From: Janthinobacterium sp. BJB426
GTDB lineage: Bacteria; Pseudomonadota; Gammaproteobacteria; Burkholderiales; Burkholderiaceae_D
Length of the DNA stretch: 64,000 nucleotides
Assembly: GCF_002735705.1 (NCBI RefSeq)
Contig: NZ_PDZL01000006.1
Span: forward strand, 62,001-126,000
Reading direction: 5' to 3'
The position numbers and the translations under genes are program-made. Each line of letters opens with the position of its first letter. Position 1 is the stretch's first letter. The notes beneath the pieces were generated by a model. That model did not search any database and had not been told where the DNA came from. It saw only the letters and a program-made list of their open reading frames with translations. Below, piece after piece: positions 58,206 to 64,000 of the stretch.

Positions 58206-59186
58206 ATGCGTGCAGTTGCCATCAGCCAGCCAGGTCCCGCCGACGTTTTGCAGATCGTCGAGTCTCCCGTCCCCGCCTTCAAAGCCGGAGAGCTGCTGAT
58301 CAAGGTGCACGCGGCCGGCATCAACCGTCCCGACGTGCTGCAACGCCTGGGCAAATATGCGCCACCCGCCGGCGCCTCCGACTTGCCGGGCCTGGAAGTG
58401 GCGGGCGAAGTCGTCGATGGTGATTTCAGCAACACTGAATTCAAAAAAGGCGACCTGGTCTGTGCGCTGGTGCAGGGCGGCGGCTATGCCGAATACTGCG
58501 CCGCGCCCGCCGGCCAGTGCCTGCCGCTGCCGCAAGGTTTGACGGCGATGGAAGGTGCGTCCCTGCCGGAAAATTTCTTTACCGTCTGGAGCAATGTCTT
58601 CGACCGCTGCGCGCTGGCCGATGGTGAAACGTTATTGGTGCAGGGCGGCACGTCCGGCATCGGCGTGACGGCCATTCAATTGGCGGCCGCCCTGGGGCAT
58701 CGCGTCTTCGCCACGGCGGGCAGCGACGAAAAGGCGCGCGCCTGCGAGGCGCTGGGTGCCGAACGGGGCATCAATTACCGCACGGAAGATTTCGTCGCCG
58801 TCGTCAAGGAATTGACCGATGGCAAGGGCGTCGATGTCATCCTCGACATGGTGGGCGGCGACTACCTGCCGCGCGAGATCAGCTGCCTGGCCGACGACGG
58901 CCGCATCGGCCTGATCGCCGTGCAGGGTGGCACCAAGGCGGAGCTGGATCTGGGCACCTTGCTGCGCCGCCGCCTGACGGTGACGGGTTCCACCCTGCGT
59001 CCCCGTTCCGTGGCCTTCAAGGCGGCCATCGCGAACCATTTGCGCACGACCGTCTGGCCGCTGATCGAGGCGGGCAAGATCAAGCCGGTGATCTATAAAA
59101 CTTTCCCGTTGGAAAAAGCCAACGAGGCGCATGCCTTGATGGAGGCGAGCACGCACGTGGGCAAGATCATGTTGCAAGTTGTTTGA
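58206..59186 (+). CDS. NAD(P)H-quinone oxidoreductase, zinc-independent MDR family
   Basis: 326 residues. Medium-chain dehydrogenase fold of the PIG3/QOR type: GINRPDVLQRLGKYAPPAGASDLPGLEVAGEV, cofactor loop LLVQGGTSGIGVTAIQLAAALGHRVFATAG and the VDVILDMVGGDYLPREISCLA region. No structural or catalytic zinc ligands are seen. It reduces quinones with NAD(P)H. This gene before tpiA-secG is a common betaproteobacterial arrangement. Confidence 0.92.
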   Translation: MRAVAISQPGPADVLQIVESPVPAFKAGELLIKVHAAGINRPDVLQRLGKYAPPAGASDLPGLEVAGEVVDGDFSNTEFKKGDLVCALVQGGGYAEYCAAPAGQCLPLPQGLTAMEGASLPENFFTVWSNVFDRCALADGETLLVQGGTSGIGVTAIQLAAALGHRVFATAGSDEKARACEALGAERGINYRTEDFVAVVKELTDGKGVDVILDMVGGDYLPREISCLADDGRIGLIAVQGGTKAELDLGTLLRRRLTVTGSTLRPRSVAFKAAIANHLRTTVWPLIEAGKIKPVIYKTFPLEKANEAHALMEASTHVGKIMLQVV

Positions 59187-59258
59187 AACGGGGCACTGCC
59201 TGTTTGACCGGCATCGGTGCCGGAGTTAGAATGACGGGTTATTAGAATTTAGGCTACT

Positions 59259-60008
59259 ATGCGTCGCAAACTCGTCGTCGGAAATTGGAAAATGAACGGC
59301 AGTCGCACCTCGAACGCGGTGTTATTGTCTGAAATAGTTGCTGGCCTGGCTGCCTCTGGCGCCGCCAGCGCCGTCTGTGTGCCTGCGCCGTATCTGGCGC
59401 AGTGCCAGGCGCAATTGGCAGGCACGGCCATTGGTTGGGGTGCGCAGGATGTCTCGGCGCACGCCAGCGGCGCCTACACGGGAGAAATCTCGACCGCCAT
59501 GCTGCAGGATTTTGGCTGCGGCTATGTGGTGATCGGGCATTCCGAGCGCCGCGCCTACCATGGCGAGAGCGATGCGCAGGTGGCGGCCAAGACGGTTGCG
59601 GCGCTGGCGGCGGGCATCACGCCTATCGTCTGCATCGGCGAAACCCTGGCGCAGCGCGAAGCGGGCCAGACCAATGCCGTGGTGGCGCAGCAACTGGGCG
59701 CCGTGCTGGCGGCGATTTCCGCCGACGACGTGGCGAAACTGGTGCTGGCCTATGAGCCAGTCTGGGCCATCGGCACGGGCAAGACGGCCACGCCGCAAAT
59801 GGCGCAGGACGTGCATCAGGTATTGCGCGCCCAGCTGGTGGCAAAGAATGCGGTAGCAGCGACCGGCGTGCAGATCCTGTACGGCGGCAGCATGAAGCCG
59901 GAGAACGCAAAAGAATTGATGGCGATGCCGGATATCGATGGCGGTCTGATCGGTGGAGCAGCATTGAAGGCGGCGGATTTCCTGGCGATTATTCACGCCG
60001 CTGATTGA
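59259..60008 (+). CDS. tpiA: Triosephosphate isomerase
   Basis: 249 residues. [10 protein letters not shown] start, catalytic His in VIGHSERR, catalytic Glu in [17 protein letters not shown], and phosphate loop [11 protein letters not shown]...[13 protein letters not shown]. It interconverts DHAP and glyceraldehyde 3-phosphate. secG follows after 28 bases. Confidence 0.98.
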   Translation: MRRKLVVGNWKMNGSRTSNAVLLSEIVAGLAASGAASAVCVPAPYLAQCQAQLAGTAIGWGAQDVSAHASGAYTGEISTAMLQDFGCGYVVIGHSERRAYHGESDAQVAAKTVAALAAGITPIVCIGETLAQREAGQTNAVVAQQLGAVLAAISADDVAKLVLAYEPVWAIGTGKTATPQMAQDVHQVLRAQLVAKNAVAATGVQILYGGSMKPENAKELMAMPDIDGGLIGGAALKAADFLAIIHAAD

Positions 60009-60036
60009 ATTACTTTAAACTAAGAATGGAATTGCA

Positions 60037-60438
60037 ATGAACATGATGTTCAATCTGGTAGTGGTAGTACAGGTTATTTCGGCATTGTCGATTATCGCGC
60101 TGGTGTTGTTGCAGCACGGTAAGGGCGCCGACATGGGCGCCGCCTTCGGTTCGGGCGCCTCGGGCAGCCTGTTCGGTGCGACGGGTTCGTCGAACTTCAT
60201 GTCGAAATCGACGGGCGTTGCCGCCGCGATCTTCTTCGGCGCCACCCTGGCCCTGTCGCTGATGGCGAATCAGCGCGCCACGACGGTCGGCGGCGGCGTG
60301 ATGGATAAAGTCGTCAAGCCAGTGCCGGTCACCGGCGCGGGCGCGATCCCGACGACGGTGCCTGCGGCACCGGCAGCCAGCGCTCCGGCAGCGGCGGCAC
60401 CGGTTGCCAGCACCCCGGCCGGCGCGATTCCGAAGTAA
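60037..60438 (+). CDS. secG: Protein translocase subunit SecG
   Basis: 133 residues. Two spans around KGADMGAAFGSGASGSLFGATGSSNFMSKSTGVAA, the conserved SecG cytoplasmic loop, and a Pro/Ala-rich tail. It belongs to the SecYEG channel. Its length reflects the extended tail common in this lineage. Confidence 0.96.
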   Translation: MNMMFNLVVVVQVISALSIIALVLLQHGKGADMGAAFGSGASGSLFGATGSSNFMSKSTGVAAAIFFGATLALSLMANQRATTVGGGVMDKVVKPVPVTGAGAIPTTVPAAPAASAPAAAAPVASTPAGAIPK

Positions 60439-60588
60439 TTCTGGTTCAGCTCGATACCTCATCGAGAGTAATTCTCATTACGGGCAGATTATTGCTCAAT
60501 GTTTCAGCAGCGCGGCAGGAAAAAATCGTGACGCGCTGGAAGATGTAAAAATTTATCGTTTTTATCTGTGTTTTGATGCATTTGTGCA

Positions 60589-60617
60589 TTAACTTTAGCG
60601 GCAAAGCAGAGTAGAAT
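60589..60617 (+). promoter_or_regulatory. Promoter of the tRNA-Leu gene
   Basis: TTAACT (60589-60594) and TAGAAT (60612-60617) are 17 bases apart; transcription would start about 6 bases before the tRNA 5-prime end. Confidence 0.6.
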
Positions 60618-60629
60618 ACGGGCCTTACC

Positions 60630-60714
60630 GCCGACGTGGTGAAATTGGTAGACACGCTATCTTGAGGGGGTAGTGGCGCAAGCTGTACGAGTTCGAGTCT
60701 CGTCGTCGGCACCA
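60630..60714 (+). tRNA. tRNA-Leu (anticodon GAG)
   Basis: 85 bases including an encoded CCA. Acceptor GCCGACG (60630-60636) pairs with CGTCGGC (60704-60710); the anticodon arm CTATC-TTGAGGG-GGTAG gives anticodon GAG. A long variable arm and GTTCGAGTC T arm fit a type II leucine tRNA. It reads CUC and CUU. Confidence 0.97.
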
Positions 60715-60722
60715 GAAATCAG

Positions 60723-60775
60723 AAGCCAGCAACGGCGCACGAGCCATGGCTCGTACAAAGTTGCTGGCTTTTTTT
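60723..60775 (+). terminator. Rho-independent terminator after tRNA-Leu
   Basis: An 11-base stem (60723-60733 with 60760-60770) and a T run. The loop itself contains a 16-base palindrome ACGAGCCATGGCTCGT (60739-60754), giving an unusual forked hairpin. Confidence 0.9.
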
Positions 60776-60891
60776 ACGAGGATGTGTCGTTCGATCCTGG
60801 TCTTAGCTTTGATTGGGATCGTGCGTTAGATACGCTGCAAATGATCGCAGCGTCCTCATTTAACCGATCGTTCAATATAAGCTCATCAATC

Positions 60892-61251
60892 GTGAACCTC
60901 GAAAATTACTTCCCCGTCCTGCTGTTCATTATTATCGGCCTTGGTGTCGGTATCGCTCCCCAGCTCCTGGGGCGCCTGTTAGGCCCTAACAAGCCCGACG
61001 CAGCAAAACTCTCCCCGTACGAATGTGGCTTTGAAGCATTCGAAGACGCGCGCATGAAATTTGATGTGCGCTACTATCTGGTCGCAATCCTGTTTATTTT
61101 GTTCGATCTGGAAACGGCATTCTTTTTCCCATGGGGCGTTGCAATGCGCGACCTGGGCTGGGCCGGTTTCGTCACGATGATGGTGTTCATCGCTGAATTC
61201 GTGGTCGGATTTTGGTACATTTGGAAGAAAGGTGCCCTTGACTGGGAATAA
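60892..61251 (+). CDS. nuoA: NADH-quinone oxidoreductase subunit A
   Basis: 119 residues from a GTG start (next residues [11 protein letters not shown], the usual beginning). Contains the PYECGFE loop and [13 protein letters not shown] of NuoA/ND3 with three spans. Longer in-frame starts would run into the tRNA terminator and add non-family sequence. nuoB begins 3 bases after the stop. Confidence 0.93.
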   Translation: MNLENYFPVLLFIIIGLGVGIAPQLLGRLLGPNKPDAAKLSPYECGFEAFEDARMKFDVRYYLVAILFILFDLETAFFFPWGVAMRDLGWAGFVTMMVFIAEFVVGFWYIWKKGALDWE

Positions 61252-61254
61252 GCC

Positions 61255-61731
61255 ATGGCTATTGAAGGCGTATTAAGCGAAGGTTTCATCACCACCTCGG
61301 CCGACAAGCTGATCAACTGGGCGCGCACCGGGTCTATGTTCCCGATGACGTTCGGTCTGGCCTGCTGTGCGGTCGAAATGATGCATGTGGGCGCTGCCCG
61401 CTACGATATGGACCGTTTCGGCGTCGTGTTTCGTCCGTCGCCGCGTCAGTCCGACGTCATGATCGTTGCCGGCACCCTGTGCAACAAGATGGCGCCGGCC
61501 CTGCGCAAGGTCTACGACCAGATGGCGGAGCCACGCTGGGTTATCTCGATGGGTTCCTGCGCCAATGGCGGCGGGTACTACCATTACTCCTATTCCGTGG
61601 TGCGCGGTTGCGACCGCATCGTGCCCGTCGACGTGTATGTGCCTGGCTGTCCTCCGACCGCTGAAGCCTTGCTGTACGGCATCATGCAGTTGCAGAACAA
61701 GATCAAGCGTACCAGCACGATCGCACGCTAA
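61255..61731 (+). CDS. nuoB: NADH-quinone oxidoreductase subunit B
   Basis: 158 residues. Ligands of the N2 [4Fe-4S] cluster in [51 protein letters not shown]. It passes electrons to quinone in the peripheral arm. Tightly packed between nuoA and nuoC. Confidence 0.98.
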   Translation: MAIEGVLSEGFITTSADKLINWARTGSMFPMTFGLACCAVEMMHVGAARYDMDRFGVVFRPSPRQSDVMIVAGTLCNKMAPALRKVYDQMAEPRWVISMGSCANGGGYYHYSYSVVRGCDRIVPVDVYVPGCPPTAEALLYGIMQLQNKIKRTSTIAR

Positions 61732-61748
61732 CCGGGCCGCTTCAGATT

Positions 61749-62342
61749 ATGACAACACATTTAGAAGTATTGCAAAACGCCCTCGGCACTGCCCTGGGCG
61801 ATCGCGTTAGCACGACGGTTGCGCTGGGCGAAGTCACTCTGGTCGTCAAGGCCGAGGACTACCTGGCCGTGATGCAGACCCTGCGCGACGATCCGGCCCT
61901 GCATTTCGAGCAAATGCTCGACCTGTGCGGCGTCGACTACTCGACCTATGGCGACGGTAGCTGGGATGGCCTGCGTTTCGCGGCCGTTTCGCACTTGCTG
62001 TCGGTCAAGCACAATTGGCGCGTGCGCGTGCGCGTGTTCGCGCCGGACGACGACATGCCGCTGCTGCCCTCCGTGGTGAGCATCTGGCGCGCCGTCAACT
62101 GGTACGAGCGCGAAGCATTCGACCTGCTGGGCATCCTCTTCGAAGGCCACAACGACTTGCGCCGCCTGCTGACCGACTACGGTTTCATCGGCCATCCGTT
62201 CCGCAAGGATTTCCCCGTCTCCGGCTATGTCGAGATGCGTTACGATCCGGAACAAAAGCGCGTGATTTACCAGCCCGTGACGATCGAGCCGCGGGAAAAC
62301 GTGCCGCGCGTGATCCGCGAAGAACATTACGGGATGAAATAA
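61749..62342 (+). CDS. nuoC: NADH-quinone oxidoreductase subunit C
   Basis: 197 residues. 30-kDa subunit segments [59 protein letters not shown] are diagnostic. Its stop shares a base with the nuoD start (TAATG). Confidence 0.97.
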   Translation: MTTHLEVLQNALGTALGDRVSTTVALGEVTLVVKAEDYLAVMQTLRDDPALHFEQMLDLCGVDYSTYGDGSWDGLRFAAVSHLLSVKHNWRVRVRVFAPDDDMPLLPSVVSIWRAVNWYEREAFDLLGILFEGHNDLRRLLTDYGFIGHPFRKDFPVSGYVEMRYDPEQKRVIYQPVTIEPRENVPRVIREEHYGMK

Positions 62343-63595
62343 TGGCTGAGATTAAGAACTACACCCTGAACTTTGGGCCACAGCATCCGGCCGCGCACGG
62401 TGTGCTGCGCCTGGTGCTGGAGATGGATGGCGAAGTCATCCAGCGCGCCGACCCGCATATCGGCCTGCTGCACCGCGCCACCGAAAAGCTGGCCGAACAG
62501 AAGACCTATTTGCAATCCGTGCCGTACATGGACCGTCTCGACTATGTGTCGATGATGTGCAATGAACATGCGTACGTGATGGCCATCGAAAAGATGCTGG
62601 GCCTGGAAGTGCCGCTGCGCGCGCAATACATCCGCGTCATGTTCGACGAGATGACGCGCATCCTGAATCACCTGATGTGGCTCGGCACCCACGCGCTGGA
62701 CGTTGGCGCCATGGGCCCGTTCCTGTATTGCTTCCGCGACCGCGAAGACTTGTTCGACGCCTACGAGGCAGTCTCGGGCGCGCGCATGCACGCGGCCTAC
62801 TACCGTCCGGGCGGCGTGTACCGCGACCTGCCGGACGCGATGCCGCAGCACAAGGCGTCGATCATCCGCAACGCCAAGGCCATCGGCAAACTCAATGAAA
62901 ACCGCCAGGGTTCCCTGCTGGACTTCATCGAAGACTTCGCGCGCCGTTTCCCGAATTCCGTGGACGAGTACGAAACCTTGCTGACCGACAACCGTATCTG
63001 GAAACAGCGTACCGTCGGCATCGGCGTGGTCTCGCCGGAAGATGCGCTGGCCATGGGCTTTACGGGCGCCATGCTGCGCGGCTCGGGCGTGCAGTGGGAC
63101 TTGCGCAAGAAACAGCCGTACGAAGTGTACGACCTGATGGATTTCGACATTCCTATCGGCACCAACGGCGATTGCTACGACCGCTACCTGGTCCGCGTGG
63201 AAGAACTGCGCCAGTCGAACCGCATCATCAAGCAATGCGTGGAGTGGCTGCGCAACAATGAAGGTCCTGTCATGACCAGCAACCGCAAGGTGGCGCCTCC
63301 GGGCCGCGTCGACATGAAGACCAACATGGAATCGCTGATTCACCACTTCAAGCTGTTCACGGAAGGTTTCCACGTGCCGCCAGGCGAGGCCTACAGCGCC
63401 GTGGAACATCCGAAGGGCGAGTTCGGCGTGTACCTGGTGTCCGATGGCGCCAACAAGCCGTACCGCATGAAACTGCGCGCGCCAGACTACGCCCACTTGC
63501 AGTCGCTCGACGAGATGGCGCGTGGGCACATGCTTGCCGACGCCGTGACCATCATCGGGACGCAAGATATCGTGTTCGGCAGTATTGACCGCTAA
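62342..63595 (+). CDS. nuoD: NADH-quinone oxidoreductase subunit D
   Basis: 417 residues, 49-kDa subunit: [57 protein letters not shown] [18 protein letters not shown] and the C-terminal DIVFGSIDR. It forms part of the quinone site with NuoB. Start coupled to the nuoC stop. Confidence 0.98.
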   Translation: MAEIKNYTLNFGPQHPAAHGVLRLVLEMDGEVIQRADPHIGLLHRATEKLAEQKTYLQSVPYMDRLDYVSMMCNEHAYVMAIEKMLGLEVPLRAQYIRVMFDEMTRILNHLMWLGTHALDVGAMGPFLYCFRDREDLFDAYEAVSGARMHAAYYRPGGVYRDLPDAMPQHKASIIRNAKAIGKLNENRQGSLLDFIEDFARRFPNSVDEYETLLTDNRIWKQRTVGIGVVSPEDALAMGFTGAMLRGSGVQWDLRKKQPYEVYDLMDFDIPIGTNGDCYDRYLVRVEELRQSNRIIKQCVEWLRNNEGPVMTSNRKVAPPGRVDMKTNMESLIHHFKLFTEGFHVPPGEAYSAVEHPKGEFGVYLVSDGANKPYRMKLRAPDYAHLQSLDEMARGHMLADAVTIIGTQDIVFGSIDR

Positions 63596-63607
63596 GAGGC
63601 AAAAAGT

Positions 63608-64000
63608 ATGTTGTTATCAGAGCAATGCTATAAGAAAATTGACCGCGAGCTGGCCAAGTATCCGGCCGACCAGCGTCAGTCGGCCGTCATGGCCGCGCTG
63701 GCCCATGCCCAGGATGAACTGGGCTGGCTGGCGCCGGAAACCATGAAGGAACTGGCCGATTACATCGGCATGCCGGCGATTGCCGTGCAGGAAGTGGCCA
63801 CGTTCTACAATATGTACAACGTGAAACCCGTGGGCAAGCACAAGATCACTGTGTGCACCAACCTGCCATGCGCCCTGTCGGGCGGCGTGCGCGCTGCAGA
63901 CTACCTGAAGCAGAAACTGGGCATCGATTTCCGCGAAACCACCGCTGACGGCCAGTTCACCCTGGTTGAGGGCGAGTGCATGGGTGCTTGCGGCGATGCG
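63608..64000 (+). CDS. nuoE: NADH-quinone oxidoreductase subunit E (partial)
   Basis: 131 codons visible, cut by the right edge of the window. 24-kDa thioredoxin-like subunit: ELGWLAPETMKELADYIGMP, VATFYNMYNVKPVGKHKITVCTNLPC and the [2Fe-2S] ligands continuing in GECMGACGDA. Starts 12 bases after nuoD. Confidence 0.96.
   Translation, partial: MLLSEQCYKKIDRELAKYPADQRQSAVMAALAHAQDELGWLAPETMKELADYIGMPAIAVQEVATFYNMYNVKPVGKHKITVCTNLPCALSGGVRAADYLKQKLGIDFRETTADGQFTLVEGECMGACGDA

Overview
The window is one contiguous, high-GC, gene-dense stretch of a Gram-negative betaproteobacterial chromosome, most likely Oxalobacteraceae in Burkholderiales (Janthinobacterium/Duganella/Massilia type). The evidence is gene order (iscRSUA-hscBA-fdx-iscX; ilv genes followed by pssA-leuA-rpsO-pnp; qor-tpiA-secG-tRNA-Leu-nuoABCDE) plus beta-type families such as DUF3106 and DUF3619. 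The species cannot be fixed from sequence reading alone. I see no insertion sequence, prophage, CRISPR array or rRNA gene.

Layout. 1-10006: part of a type VI secretion locus. tssJ-tssK-tssL runs leftward off the window edge; a TPR lipoprotein gene and tssB-tssC-hcp-tssE-tssH-tssA run rightward. tssF and tssG are not in their usual place. 10040-15489: solute-binding protein, lipocalin, chemoreceptor, DTW-domain tRNA-modifying enzyme, and a PA0069-type radical SAM gene with a LexA box. 15576-22799 (minus strand): the most unusual region. It holds a PatA/PatG-type cyanobactin-maturation protease, two small Cys-containing peptide genes whose N-termini resemble the start of cyanobactin precursors, a sigma-54 promoter, a hydantoin-racemase-type gene, a DUF917 gene and a sigma-54 activator. 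I read this as a sigma-54-controlled, cyanobactin-like RiPP locus without a visible heterocyclase.

23012-28492: ChaC, a LysR regulator divergent from a VOC/FAA-hydrolase/maleylacetoacetate isomerase operon, a degenerate uracil-DNA-glycosylase-like gene, and a NADAR gene. 28591-35366: complete isc operon with an IscR box over a strong promoter, ending in a methyltransferase gene. 35447-38957: pseudouridine-synthase-like gene with an altered catalytic residue, truncated hemoglobin, and a sigma factor/DUF3619/DUF3106/RDD operon. 39453-42768: ilvB-ilvH-ilvC. 42936-47040: accessory block of small membrane proteins, an MFS exporter and tandem SIMPL proteins, sitting where related genomes carry psd. 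47198-52944: pssA, leuA, OmlA-like lipoprotein, rpsO, pnp. 53158-58135: second accessory block with a possible toxin/immunity pair, a Cache chemoreceptor and small envelope proteins. 58206-64000: quinone oxidoreductase, tpiA, secG, tRNA-Leu(GAG), and the first five nuo genes, the last cut by the window edge.

How they work together: the core genes cover Fe-S assembly, branched-chain amino acid and phospholipid synthesis, RNA decay and complex I. The accessory blocks carry interbacterial competition (T6SS, possible toxin pair, RiPP-like locus), chemotaxis and envelope functions.
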